From an uncultured Eubacteriaceae bacterium (GTDB taxonomy: Bacteria; Bacillota; Clostridia; Eubacteriales; Eubacteriaceae), in NCBI GenBank assembly GCA_937872065.1, contig CALMRA010000044.1:1-45334 (forward strand): a stretch of DNA of 45,334 bases. Direction: 5' to 3'. A model generated the notes under the pieces. It was not told the DNA's origin, made no database searches, and saw nothing but the letters and a program-made list of their open reading frames with translations. A program made the position numbers and the translations under genes. Each line of letters opens with the position of its first letter. Positions within the stretch are counted from its first letter, which is position 1. This document shows positions 18,107 to 26,582 of this stretch, in pieces.

Positions 18107-18514
18107 ATGCTAACCTGCGAAGAAATCAGAAACATGCGGAATAAAGAAAATATTTTTGCGGTCTTTCTCGGAATTCAGACGACGAAAATCACTCCCGGCT
18201 ACGCGGAAGGTGAGATGGTGATCAAAGAGGAATTTATGAATATCATCTCCTCCGTTCACGGCGGCTGCTATTTTACGCTGGCAGATTCGATAGGCGGAGC
18301 TGCTGCAGCTACTCACGGCTATAAAATCTCTACTGCTTCGGGAGATCTGAATTTCCTGCGTCCCGCGTTAGATTCAAAAAAACTCGTATGTAAAGCCGAG
18401 GTGCTCAAAGCGGGGAAAAGGCTTATTGTCAGCGAAGTAAAAATATACGATGAAAAAGACAGGCTGCTGGCGGCGGGAGTTTATAATTACGCGAACCTCG
18501 GAACGCCGCTCTAA
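18107..18514 (+). CDS. PaaI-family thioesterase (hotdog fold)
   Basis: A 135-residue hotdog-fold protein resembling PaaI/YdiI acyl-CoA thioesterases. The catalytic loop HGGCYFTLADSIGGAAA, with Gly-Gly and the downstream Asp, is in the expected place near residues 46-62, followed by DLNFLRPA and the central strand KLVCKAEVLKAGKRLIVSEV. The ATG at 18107 has AGAGG six bases upstream; the longer open frame 5' of it is spurious. It lies 27 bp before the response regulator gene, but a functional link is not evident. Confidence 0.9.
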   Translation: MLTCEEIRNMRNKENIFAVFLGIQTTKITPGYAEGEMVIKEEFMNIISSVHGGCYFTLADSIGGAAAATHGYKISTASGDLNFLRPALDSKKLVCKAEVLKAGKRLIVSEVKIYDEKDRLLAAGVYNYANLGTPL

Positions 18515-18541
18515 ACGGCGCAGAGCGAGAGAATGAATTCT

Positions 18542-19228
18542 ATGAAAAACATATTTCTCGTCGAAGACGATACGGAGATCGCGAAGAATCTGACACTGCT
18601 TCTTCAGTCGGAAGGATTTGCGGTTACCCGCGCCGCCTCGAAGGCTGAAGCATCGGGCAGTCTCGGTGATCATCCGTATGATCTCGCCCTCGTAGATATC
18701 TGTCTTCCGGATGGCAGCGGCTACGCGGTCTGCACGGAGATTAAACAGAGCCGGAATATTCCGGTGATTTTTCTGACGGCTTCAGGCGATGAAGCGAGCG
18801 TCGTGACAGGGCTCAATATGGGCGCGGACGACTATATCACAAAACCCTTCCGGCCGAGAGAGCTTATCGCCCGTATCGGCGCGGCCCTGCGGAACAGCGG
18901 CCGTTCGCCCGCTGTTTTCGAGATGGGTGGACTTCAGGTCGATACGGCCGGCGGGACGGTAAGCAGGAACGGAGCCGAGGTGTTTCTGTCGGCTCTCGAA
19001 TACCGTCTCCTTCTCGTATTTGTCAGCAGTCCGAAAAGCGTCATCACCCGCGAGCATCTGCTTGACGAGCTGTGGGATGCGGCAGGCGAATATGTCAACA
19101 ACAACACCCTTACCGTCTATATCAAGAGACTGCGCGAGAAGATCGAAGACGAGCCCTCGAATCCGAAGATCATCCTGACTGTCCGCGGAACCGGTTACCG
19201 GCTCGGAGGCGGATGTGTTTCGAAATAA
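18542..19228 (+). CDS. OmpR-family response regulator
   Basis: A 228-residue two-component regulator. The receiver domain has the acidic pair EDD near 8-10, the phosphoacceptor Asp52 in VDICLPDG, a Thr in FLTAS and the conserved Lys in ITKPF; the C-terminal winged helix has EYRLLLVFVSSP, NNNTLTVYIKRLREKI and GTGYRL. The start at 18542 is preferred over 18533 because GAGAGA lies nine bases before it. It overlaps the histidine kinase gene by 14 bp and probably activates the adjacent ABC exporter. Confidence 0.95.
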   Translation: MKNIFLVEDDTEIAKNLTLLLQSEGFAVTRAASKAEASGSLGDHPYDLALVDICLPDGSGYAVCTEIKQSRNIPVIFLTASGDEASVVTGLNMGADDYITKPFRPRELIARIGAALRNSGRSPAVFEMGGLQVDTAGGTVSRNGAEVFLSALEYRLLLVFVSSPKSVITREHLLDELWDAAGEYVNNNTLTVYIKRLREKIEDEPSNPKIILTVRGTGYRLGGGCVSK

Positions 19229-20204
19229 GGAGATCCGCCGGTTCGCAGTCATTTTTCTGATCATTACAGGAGCAGCCGCAGCCGCAGGCTTTAGCGTCAG
19301 CCGTGAGTCAGGACTGCTGATCCTGATCACCGCAGCCGCGTTCGGGACGGCTTTTTTTATCTTCACCCGGATCCGCTACCGAAAACTCGCAGAGCTTGCC
19401 GATCAGATCGATCTCGTTCTGCACGATGATGACGGAATCTGCATCGCGGAGCTTGACGAAGGGGAGCTGTCGATTCTGCAGAATGAGATTGCGAAGATGA
19501 CGACGCGGCTCAACGAACAGAACGCCGCGCTCAGACAGGAAAAGGTCAATCTGGCCGATTCGCTGGCGGATATCGCCCATCAGCTGCGCACCCCGCTTAC
19601 CTCGGCGAATCTGGTGCTGTCACTGCTGAAAAACGAGGATGATCCCGTCCGGAGAAAGATTCTGATCCGCGAAAACGAGGAGCTCTTCGCGCAGATGGAC
19701 CGGCTCATTACCTCTCTGCTGAAGCTGTCGCGCCTCGATGCGGGGATTATCGAATTTCAGAACGAGCCGGTCAATGTGAAGGAGCTGATGGATATGGCCC
19801 TTCGTCCGCTGCTCATACCGATGGATCTGCACGACATCACGCTCCGGACCGAGCTTCCTGACCGGATGATTATCGACTGTGATGCCGGCTGGCTGTCGGA
19901 GGCGGTCCGCAATCTCGTCAAGAACAGTATGGAAAGTGCGGGGGACTCCGGGACGATCGATATCCTGTGCTCGGACAATCCGCTGTACGGTGAGATCACA
20001 ATACATGACAGCGGCAGAGGCTTCGGCAATGAGGAGCTGTCTCATCTGTTCGAACGGTTCTACCGGGGGGAAAACTCCGCAGTCTCAGGTTACGGGATCG
20101 GAATGGCGCTGTGCCGGAGCATTATTATCAGGCAGGGCGGCACCGTTTCGGCCGGAAATCATCCGGAGGGCGGCGCCCTTTTCAGGATCCGTTTTCCAAA
20201 GTGA
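19215..20204 (+). CDS. Sensor histidine kinase with very short extracytoplasmic loop
   Basis: A 329-residue membrane kinase. Two transmembrane helices (about 10-28 and 34-51) are joined by only about five outside residues (SRESG), so there is no external sensor domain; this is the layout of intramembrane-sensing kinases that work with an ABC transporter. Then come a short linker, the H-box IAHQLRTPLTS with His122, the N-box around EAVRNLVKNSMESA, and the ATP lid motifs DSGRGFG and YGIGMALC. It overlaps the regulator gene and is followed by the exporter genes. Confidence 0.94.
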   Translation: MFRNKEIRRFAVIFLIITGAAAAAGFSVSRESGLLILITAAAFGTAFFIFTRIRYRKLAELADQIDLVLHDDDGICIAELDEGELSILQNEIAKMTTRLNEQNAALRQEKVNLADSLADIAHQLRTPLTSANLVLSLLKNEDDPVRRKILIRENEELFAQMDRLITSLLKLSRLDAGIIEFQNEPVNVKELMDMALRPLLIPMDLHDITLRTELPDRMIIDCDAGWLSEAVRNLVKNSMESAGDSGTIDILCSDNPLYGEITIHDSGRGFGNEELSHLFERFYRGENSAVSGYGIGMALCRSIIIRQGGTVSAGNHPEGGALFRIRFPK

Positions 20205-20223
20205 CGGATCTCTCACTTTAAAG

Positions 20224-20254
20224 TCACCGGAATGTAAGCGGAAACCTCTATGAT
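20224..20254 (+). promoter_or_regulatory. Putative response-regulator box and promoter of the exporter
   Basis: TCACC-GGAA-TGTAA at 20224-20237 matches, with one mismatch, the TNACA-N4-TGTAA type of box described for BceR-like regulators, and it covers the -35 region of a TATGAT -10 at 20249-20254. This placement is normal for an OmpR-type activator. Downstream, ATTGACAT is repeated at 20291 and 20304 just before the GGAGAGGAG ribosome site; its meaning is unclear. Confidence 0.5.
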
Positions 20255-20332
20255 GGTAATCAGAAAGATTTTGAAAACATGGCAGACCTGATTGACATGT
20301 ATGATTGACATCATAGAGGAGAGGAGCTTTAT

Positions 20333-21022
20333 ATGGCATTTCTGAAGATAGAAGATCTGAGCAAGGTATACGGAACGGGGGAAAGCGCCGTGACCGCGCT
20401 GGATCACGTTTCGCTCACGATTGAAAAAGGGGAGTTTGTCGCGATTACCGGATCCTCAGGTTCCGGAAAATCGACGCTGCTCCATACGATTGCCGGTGTC
20501 GACAAGCCCACAGGCGGAAAGGTTATCCTTGAGGGTCAGGATGTTTACGCGCAGGATGACGAGAAACTGGCTATCTTCAGGCGGCGTCAGGTGGGGCTTA
20601 TCTACCAGTTTCATAATCTGATCCCAACACTGGACGCAGCGGAAAATATTACCCTCCCCGTGCTTCTAGACGGCAGGAAGGTAAGCGAGGAGCGTCTTGA
20701 TGATCTGCTGGAGCTGCTGGGAATGAAGGAGCGCAGAAACCATCTGCCGAACCAGCTTTCCGGCGGCCAGCAGCAGCGGGTCGCGATAGGCCGCGCGCTG
20801 ATGAACGCTCCGGCCGTCATGCTCGCCGACGAGCCTACCGGAAGTCTCGACAGCAGGAACGGTCACGAAATTATCAGGCTGCTCAAGGAGAGTCACAGGA
20901 AGTATCATCAGACGCTGATTATCGTCACTCATGACGAAAATATCGCGCTGCAGGCGGACCGGATTATCACGATCTCGGACGGTCGGATTACCCGTGACGA
21001 AAGGCTGACGGGCCGTTCGTGA
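20333..21022 (+). CDS. ABC transporter ATP-binding protein (MacB/LolD type)
   Basis: A 229-residue ATPase. Walker A is GSSGSGKST, the Q-loop is [10 protein letters not shown], the signature is [15 protein letters not shown], Walker B is [12 protein letters not shown], and the H-loop is IVTHDEN; this set and the size fit the MacB/LolD/FtsE subfamily that drives FtsX-like permeases. A GGAGAGGAG site precedes the ATG. It overlaps the permease gene by four bases (GTGA), so the two are coupled. Confidence 0.95.
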   Translation: MAFLKIEDLSKVYGTGESAVTALDHVSLTIEKGEFVAITGSSGSGKSTLLHTIAGVDKPTGGKVILEGQDVYAQDDEKLAIFRRRQVGLIYQFHNLIPTLDAAENITLPVLLDGRKVSEERLDDLLELLGMKERRNHLPNQLSGGQQQRVAIGRALMNAPAVMLADEPTGSLDSRNGHEIIRLLKESHRKYHQTLIIVTHDENIALQADRIITISDGRITRDERLTGRS

Positions 21023-23559
21023 ACATTCTGAATAAAGCGGCTCTGAAGAGTCTGAAAAACAACAGGACGCGGACCCTCGTCACGATCATCGGGGTCGTGC
21101 TGTCGGCCGCAATGATCACCGCTGTCGCGGTCTTTGTCGTGTCTCTGCAGAGCTATATGATTAACGGTGCGGCTGAGAAATACGGCGGCTGGGCGGTCGA
21201 GTTCCTCGACGTCCCTCAGTCGTTTATCGAGGAACAGCAGCAGAATCCGGAGGTTTCAGGGACCGCCTCTGTCGAGAATATCGGCTATGCGCTGCTGCCC
21301 GGATCACAGAACCCGGACAAGCCCTATGTGTATCTCGAAGGCTTCAGCAGCGGCGCCTTCGATACTGTGCCTCTTACGTTAACCTCCGGCAGGATACCGG
21401 AAAACAGCTCGGAGATCCTGATCCCGTCTCATGTCGCAGCTAACGGCGGAGTCAGCTGTTCGATCGGCGATACCATAACTCTCGATATCGGACGACGTGT
21501 CTCGGGTGAGAAAACGCTGGGACAGGATACGCCGTATTCAGGGGATTCGGAGCAGTTTAAGCCGGAATCGCAGAAGATATGCAGGGTCGTCGGTTTCTAT
21601 GAACGACCGTCCTTCGAGGAATCCACAGCTCCGGGCTATACGGTCATCACGGCAGCGGACGCGCAGTCTCCCCAGAGCTGGAGTGTCTTCGTCACCCTCA
21701 GGGATCTCAAGTCGGTTCAGTCCTACGTGAAGGAAGCAGGCGGAGCCTATGCGAGCATCCTGAACAACAATGTTCTGCGCTTCACCGGAGTTTCGGGCGA
21801 CATCTGGATGAACACACTGCTGTACACGGCAGGCGTGATCCTGACGATCCTGATCATGACGGGTTCCGTCTTTCTGATATACAATTCGTTCAATATTTCG
21901 CTGAGCGAACGGATGCGCCAGTTCGGCATTCTGTCATCCGTCGGCGCCACCGCCGGTCAGCTCAGACGATCGGTCCTGTTCGAAGGACTGTGCATCGGCG
22001 CGGTCGGGATACCTATCGGCATCGCGGCAGGACTCGGCGCGATTCAGCTCGTCATTTCGGTTGTGGCGAAGAACTTTTCGGATTTTGCGTACAGCAGCGT
22101 TCCGCTGACGATGACAGTCACAGCGCCTGCAATTATCGTCGCGGCTGTCGTAAGCCTGATCACAATTCTGATCTCCGCGTATATTCCTGCGAGAAAGGCC
22201 GCCTCAATCCCCGTTATAGAGTGCATCCGGCAGACCGGTGAGGTGAAGATCGACTCGAAAGCCGTCAAAGTCTCCGATCTGTCTCAGCGCCTGTTCGGTC
22301 TCGAAGGGACGCTGGCGCTGAAAAATTTCAAACGCAATAAAAAGCGGTATCGCAGCGTCGTGCTGTCGCTGACCTTCAGTGTGGTCCTGCTGATCACGGC
22401 AAGCTCCTTCTCCGCAGATCTTGAACAGGCAGGGCAGAATTCGATCGTCGACAGCGATTTCGATCTGTGCTTCTATTCTCAGGATATCGGCGAGAGCGAG
22501 ATGTTCAGTCTGTACGATCGGTTCCGCAGTGTCTCAGGCGTGACCGAAAGCTCGTATCAGGCGGTCGCGGATTACAGCTGCAGCGTCAATACATCGGAGC
22601 TGTCGCCAGCATGGGAAGAAATCTCAGGTGATGAGGCCGCTGCCGGCCAGGCCGTCGATCTGTCGCTGCAGATCCAGTTTGTCGAGGACAGCGTCTACCG
22701 GAATTTCATCAAAAGTCTGGGGTTCTCCGAATCGGAGTATTCCGGACAGAAAAATCATATGGTCGCCGCCGCAAAGGTGAAGGTGGACAGAGACGGAAAG
22801 AGCGAGCTTGCGGATCTGTTTGCCGAACCGTCAGCCGTCCTGGCGATTGCTCCGTCCGCCGGAGGATCAGAAGAGAGCGTCGATGTGACCTTTGTGGATA
22901 CGATTCCGGTGGATACGCCGCCGGTGGAAGCGGTCTCCGGTCAGGATTATACGTTGATCGTCATCGCGCCGTACTCGATGCGCAGCCAGTTCGATACGTC
23001 GGGAGCGGTGACCGCGCTGACCTTCCGCTCGAATACGCCGTCGGAATCAGCAGCGGAGATGGAGTCCATCGCGCAGGATGCCGGGATCCCTCAGCCTTAC
23101 AAGCTGGATAATCTTGCGGAAGTCTTTGAAGAGAACCGGAATATAAGCTTCGTTATCAGTCTGTTCAGCACCGTTTTCGTCACGATGATGACCCTGATCG
23201 GCATGGCGAATGTGTTCAACACGATCTCGACGAATATCATGCTCAGGAAACGGGAGCTCGCCATGCTGCGCTCCGTCGGGATGAGCAGACGGGATTTTAA
23301 CCGGATGATGTGTTACGAATGTGCGTTTTACGGATTCCGTACGCTGCTGTTCGGCCTGCCGGTCTCTGCGCTGCTGTCCTGGCTCGTCTATCTCGGAATG
23401 AATGCAGGCGGGGCGGATATCAGCTTTGTCTTTCCGTGGGCAGCCTTCGCTGTCAGCATTATCGGGGTGTTTGTCGTGATTTTTATCTCGATGATGTACG
23501 TCGTCAGGAAGATAAGCAGAGAAAATATTATCGACGCGATGCGGGATGAGATGACCTGA
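21019..23559 (+). CDS. FtsX-like ABC transporter permease (846 residues)
   Basis: A large permease with two FtsX-type units. It begins with a membrane helix after LKNNRTRTLVTI, followed by a MacB-like outside domain to about residue 265, three helices with the SSVGATAGQLRRS coupling loop, a second start at LKNFKRNKKRYRS, a second outside domain (about 470-700) and three final helices with RSVGMSRRDFNRM. The start codon is GTG overlapping the ATPase stop. Members of this class export or detoxify peptides, lipids or antibiotics; with the short-loop kinase upstream, an envelope-stress or antimicrobial-peptide role is plausible but unproven. Confidence 0.93.
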   Translation: MNILNKAALKSLKNNRTRTLVTIIGVVLSAAMITAVAVFVVSLQSYMINGAAEKYGGWAVEFLDVPQSFIEEQQQNPEVSGTASVENIGYALLPGSQNPDKPYVYLEGFSSGAFDTVPLTLTSGRIPENSSEILIPSHVAANGGVSCSIGDTITLDIGRRVSGEKTLGQDTPYSGDSEQFKPESQKICRVVGFYERPSFEESTAPGYTVITAADAQSPQSWSVFVTLRDLKSVQSYVKEAGGAYASILNNNVLRFTGVSGDIWMNTLLYTAGVILTILIMTGSVFLIYNSFNISLSERMRQFGILSSVGATAGQLRRSVLFEGLCIGAVGIPIGIAAGLGAIQLVISVVAKNFSDFAYSSVPLTMTVTAPAIIVAAVVSLITILISAYIPARKAASIPVIECIRQTGEVKIDSKAVKVSDLSQRLFGLEGTLALKNFKRNKKRYRSVVLSLTFSVVLLITASSFSADLEQAGQNSIVDSDFDLCFYSQDIGESEMFSLYDRFRSVSGVTESSYQAVADYSCSVNTSELSPAWEEISGDEAAAGQAVDLSLQIQFVEDSVYRNFIKSLGFSESEYSGQKNHMVAAAKVKVDRDGKSELADLFAEPSAVLAIAPSAGGSEESVDVTFVDTIPVDTPPVEAVSGQDYTLIVIAPYSMRSQFDTSGAVTALTFRSNTPSESAAEMESIAQDAGIPQPYKLDNLAEVFEENRNISFVISLFSTVFVTMMTLIGMANVFNTISTNIMLRKRELAMLRSVGMSRRDFNRMMCYECAFYGFRTLLFGLPVSALLSWLVYLGMNAGGADISFVFPWAAFAVSIIGVFVVIFISMMYVVRKISRENIIDAMRDEMT

Positions 23560-23612
23560 CCGGTTCTGCCCTGCATGGCGGCTCTGTTCTCAGGTAAATT
23601 GTCCTTATTGAT

Positions 23613-23642
23613 TTGATCCTTCAGTTTAGGGAAAAATATAAT
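23613..23642 (+). promoter_or_regulatory. Promoter of gltS
   Basis: TTGATC (23613-23618) and a perfect TATAAT (23637-23642) with 18-bp spacing, 35 bp before the gltS start. Confidence 0.75.
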
Positions 23643-23676
23643 GAGATACCTAAATTAAAAGAAAGAATCTGAGAAG

Positions 23677-24873
23677 ATGGTCATTCAACTTACTATGATT
23701 CAGACGCTGGCGCTTGCGGTGGTCGTCCTGTATGTCGGACGGTTTATGCTGCGTCATGTCGCCTTCCTGAGAAGGTTCTGTATTCCGGAGCCTGTCGTAG
23801 GCGGTCTGCTGTTCTCGTTCGTAACGCTTTATGCCCATATGACAGGCGCCTTCGATCTGTCGATGGACATGACGCTCAAGGATTTCTTCATGACCTGCTT
23901 CTTTACGGCGGCGGGTTTCGGCGCTTCGCTCAAGCCTCTTAAAGAAGGAGGAAAAGCGCTTATCGTCTTCCTACTGCTGATTGTCGTGCTCGTCTTTCTG
24001 CAGAATTTTGTCGCAGTCGTCCTGGCGCCGGCAGTGGGCGTATCTCCGCTGCTCGCGCTGTGTACGGGTTCGATCCCGATGCTGGGCGGTCACGGAAGCG
24101 CCGGCGCGTTTGCGCCGCTGCTCGAAGAAGCGGGCGTATCGGCCGCTCCGAGTCTGACGATGGCGGCGGCGACCTTCGGTCTGATCGCAGGGTCGATGCT
24201 GGGCGGCCCTCTCGGCAAGCATCTGATCGATAAATACAATCTGGCCCGCGGACTCGAATCCAGGATCACCGATATGGATCGCGGAATCATCGAAGAAACA
24301 CGGGCGATCCCCCACGGACTGCTCGCAAGATCCGTCTATCAGGTCGCGATTGCGATGGGAATCGGTACGCTGGTGACCTATCTTTTATCATTTACGGGAA
24401 TGTCGTTTCCTTCGTACATCGGCGCAATGATCGTCGGCGCGGTAATCCGCAACTACGGAGACCTGACGGGACGGATCAGGGTCTACGATTACGAGATCAG
24501 CGAGATCGGCAACGTAAGTCTGTCGCTGTTTCTCGCGATGGCGCTGATGTCGCTCCAGCTGTGGCAGCTGGCTTCGCTGGCCGTCCCGATGTTTGTGCTG
24601 CTGTTCGCGCAGGTCCTGCTGATGTTCCTGTTTGTCCGTTTCGTCGTGTTCCGCGCCCTCGGACGCGACTACGACGCGGCGGTCATGTCCGCCGGAACCT
24701 GCGGTTTCGGCATGGGCGCGACGCCCAACGCGATGGCTAACATGCAGGCGCTGACTCAGCAGTTCGTGCCGTCCCCGAAGGCATTCCTGATTATCCCGGT
24801 GGTCGGGAGCCTGTTCGTTGATTTCATCAACAGCTTCGGGGTCTCGCTGTTTATCAACTTCTTCGGAAAATAG
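23677..24873 (+). CDS. gltS: Sodium/glutamate symporter
   Basis: A 398-residue integral membrane carrier of the GltS (ESS) family, importing glutamate with sodium. Two pseudo-symmetric halves of about five helices are visible, each with its re-entrant Gly-rich loop: SIPMLGGHGSAGAF in the first half and GTCGFGMGATPNAMANM in the second. The early IPEPVVGGL motif is also typical. The length is normal. The ribosome site is weak (GAGAAG). It is a single-gene unit between its own promoter and a terminator. Confidence 0.93.
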   Translation: MVIQLTMIQTLALAVVVLYVGRFMLRHVAFLRRFCIPEPVVGGLLFSFVTLYAHMTGAFDLSMDMTLKDFFMTCFFTAAGFGASLKPLKEGGKALIVFLLLIVVLVFLQNFVAVVLAPAVGVSPLLALCTGSIPMLGGHGSAGAFAPLLEEAGVSAAPSLTMAAATFGLIAGSMLGGPLGKHLIDKYNLARGLESRITDMDRGIIEETRAIPHGLLARSVYQVAIAMGIGTLVTYLLSFTGMSFPSYIGAMIVGAVIRNYGDLTGRIRVYDYEISEIGNVSLSLFLAMALMSLQLWQLASLAVPMFVLLFAQVLLMFLFVRFVVFRALGRDYDAAVMSAGTCGFGMGATPNAMANMQALTQQFVPSPKAFLIIPVVGSLFVDFINSFGVSLFINFFGK

Positions 24874-24899
24874 AAAACCGTATTAAAGCGGGGAAATTA

Positions 24900-24939
24900 A
24901 CAGCCGCATCGATTAGCAAAGATCGACGCGGCTGTTTTT
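24900..24939 (+). terminator. Terminator after gltS
   Basis: A 14-bp stem (left arm 24900-24913, right arm 24922-24935, one mismatch) containing ACAGCCGC and GCGGCTGT, followed by five T. Confidence 0.92.
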
Positions 24940-24949
24940 GTCGTGATTA

Positions 24950-25254
24950 TCAGTTTTTGTTTTCGGAGGGCAGCGTCTGCATCAGCGCATAGAAAGCTTC
25001 GCGTCGTTCCACGTATCTGCGCCTGGCAGCAGCAGAATGCTGTTTTCATACACATCAATGTCTTCAATCAGACAGTCGGGAACGACGGTAAGTCCGCCCA
25101 TTGAACGAATCGGATCCTTCGAGCAGCCTGCCGTTTTGAGGGAAACTGCCGGCGCGTCTTTTCTGAAAAAGCGGCCGGAATTCAGCTCCGCAGTGACGTA
25201 TCCGATTTCTCAGTCGGCCAAAGTATCGAGAACATAAACATAGACTGTAATCAT
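24950..25254 (-). pseudogene. DJ-1/PfpI family protein, broken by a TGA and an internal deletion
   Basis: Read from the ATG at 25254 (with GGAGGAG upstream), the frame gives MITVYVYVLDTLAD, then TGA at 25212-25210 where relatives have Trp (DWEIGYVTAEL), and continues in the same frame with ELNSGRFFRK, SMGGLTVVPDC and LLLPGADTW. After ADTWNDAK the frame is lost; a later frame gives REAFYALMQTLPSENKN and a stop at 24950, which looks like the original C-terminus. About 90-100 residues of the middle, including the usual nucleophile-elbow region, are missing. Such proteins are cysteine amidotransferase-like. A clear pseudogene, located just downstream of the radical SAM gene's stop on the same strand. 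Confidence 0.75.
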
Positions 25255-25274
25255 AATGCTCCTCCGAATTCAAT

Positions 25275-26312
25275 TTATTGAATTTCCAGTCCCATTTTAT
25301 CAATCATCGCCCTCTGCTCGGAACGGCTGTCGGAAATTTCCAGCCGGCTTTCATAATTCTCTGCGGTATCTCCGGGTTTCCAGTAAGCCGCATGGTGATT
25401 GAGCATCATCGCGCATAATTCATTCCCGCCTCCGGCGAGGATTCCGCTTACTCGTTCCTGCGGATTCCAGCCCGCCGCGATGCGGATCTCTTTGTCCCGA
25501 AGGACCAGCCGGGCTGCGGAAACAAGCACACAGGCTTCGTCGAGAGGGCACTGCTCCTTGTTCTTAAGCGGGATGGACGGATCCGGTCTGAATTTCGAGA
25601 TATACAGGCTCTGCATATGGGGAAACTGCCGGAGGTAGATCAGGGAGTCCGTATAGTTTTCAGGGCGTGATTCCTCCTGCCCGAGACCCGCCATCAGACC
25701 GGAGTGCATTTGAAGTCCGGCTTCATTTATATCCCACGCAAACTTTTCTTTTGCAGAAAAGCTGTCTCCGGGCTTCATCGATTTGAACAGCTCACGGTCT
25801 GCTGTTTCAAACACGACGCCTGTTTTTACGACACCCATTTTTTTCATGCGCCTCATCGTTTCCACGTTGAGTGCCGCGCCGCAGTTTATCGTAATTTCCA
25901 TATCGCGAATACCGGAATTCCAGATTGCCTGGACGATGGACAGCAGTTCGCTTCCGTCGCTGCCGGGTATGGTCCCGCCGCTCAGGTGAAACTCGCGTAT
26001 GCCTTCACGCTTAAAATGATGCACTGCGGCGACAATCTCATCTGTACTGGCCTGCTGCGCTTCCGGCGAGCGCCAGTACGGGCAGTACAGACACAGCGGG
26101 GCGAGTCTGCATGGCAGCACGCTGGAGATCCCGCCGGTCAGGCGGAACTGATCGCCGCAGGTATTTCTGCGAACATTTCGTGCAGCTTCGAACAGCAGCT
26201 CACGATTTGCTGCATTATCTAATGCGCCGCGGATAATCTCCAGGGTCTCTGTACGAGACGGGTAATGTTCAGCTGCGCGTTCCAGCAGATGACGGTATGA
26301 ACGGTCTTCCAT
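25275..26312 (-). CDS. Radical SAM protein, BioB/HydE/HmdB-like, with CX5CX2C motif
   Basis: A 345-residue enzyme with the layout of BioB/ThiH/HydE-type radical SAM proteins: a helical N-terminus, a cluster motif C68-X5-C74-X2-C77 followed by Pro-Tyr-Trp, the SAM-binding EFHLSGGTIPG (GGE-like) strand near 110, TINCGAALN near 145-155, VKTGVVFETAD in mid-barrel and GLMAGLGQEE near 205-215. The canonical radical SAM spacing is CX3CX2C; CX5CX2C is known to me mainly from HmdB, a maturase of the [Fe]-hydrogenase cofactor. No hydrogenase genes are nearby. The ribosome site is weak. Substrate unknown. Confidence 0.88.
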   Translation of the reverse strand: MEDRSYRHLLERAAEHYPSRTETLEIIRGALDNAANRELLFEAARNVRRNTCGDQFRLTGGISSVLPCRLAPLCLYCPYWRSPEAQQASTDEIVAAVHHFKREGIREFHLSGGTIPGSDGSELLSIVQAIWNSGIRDMEITINCGAALNVETMRRMKKMGVVKTGVVFETADRELFKSMKPGDSFSAKEKFAWDINEAGLQMHSGLMAGLGQEESRPENYTDSLIYLRQFPHMQSLYISKFRPDPSIPLKNKEQCPLDEACVLVSAARLVLRDKEIRIAAGWNPQERVSGILAGGGNELCAMMLNHHAAYWKPGDTAENYESRLEISDSRSEQRAMIDKMGLEIQ

Positions 26313-26582
26313 ATTGATCCAGCTCTTTCTGTAAGAATTAGTTTGTATTATTTGAGAGAAAATTATTATATTGCGAATTTATTGTTAACTTATAACCACG
26401 CCCTCATTAAGTCAATCTGGACAGCAGGAGTGAGTTTGAATTTAGATGAACCATTCGGGGCAGTATTTTCCGAATTGAAACGGAAATTTTGGCTGTAGAA
26501 CATTATCTGTTTCGATTGTAAACTAAATACATCGATAAGATTGCTGCAGCGAACATATTGATTGACACGGGAAGGAGGAAGT
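26313..26582. promoter_or_regulatory. Divergent intergenic region with 20-bp dyad
   Basis: Between the radical SAM gene and the PTS regulator. On the minus side a TATAAT-like hexamer occurs in ATATAATAAT near 26365-26370. On the plus side TTTCCG-N8-CGGAAA (26467-26486) forms an exact dyad about 100 bp before the regulator start, suitable as an activator or repressor site. No -35/-10 pair on the plus strand is convincing. Confidence 0.4.

Noticed and set aside
20291-20311. Tandem TTGACA as -35 boxes of the exporter promoter
   Set aside because: The ribosome binding site follows immediately, leaving no room for a -10 and a leader; the TATGAT at 20249 upstream is a better promoter.
25210-25212. 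TGA read as tryptophan (alternative genetic code)
   Set aside because: TGA is the ordinary stop of several intact genes here (for example the ABC ATPase at 21022 and thiN), and no intact gene contains an internal TGA.
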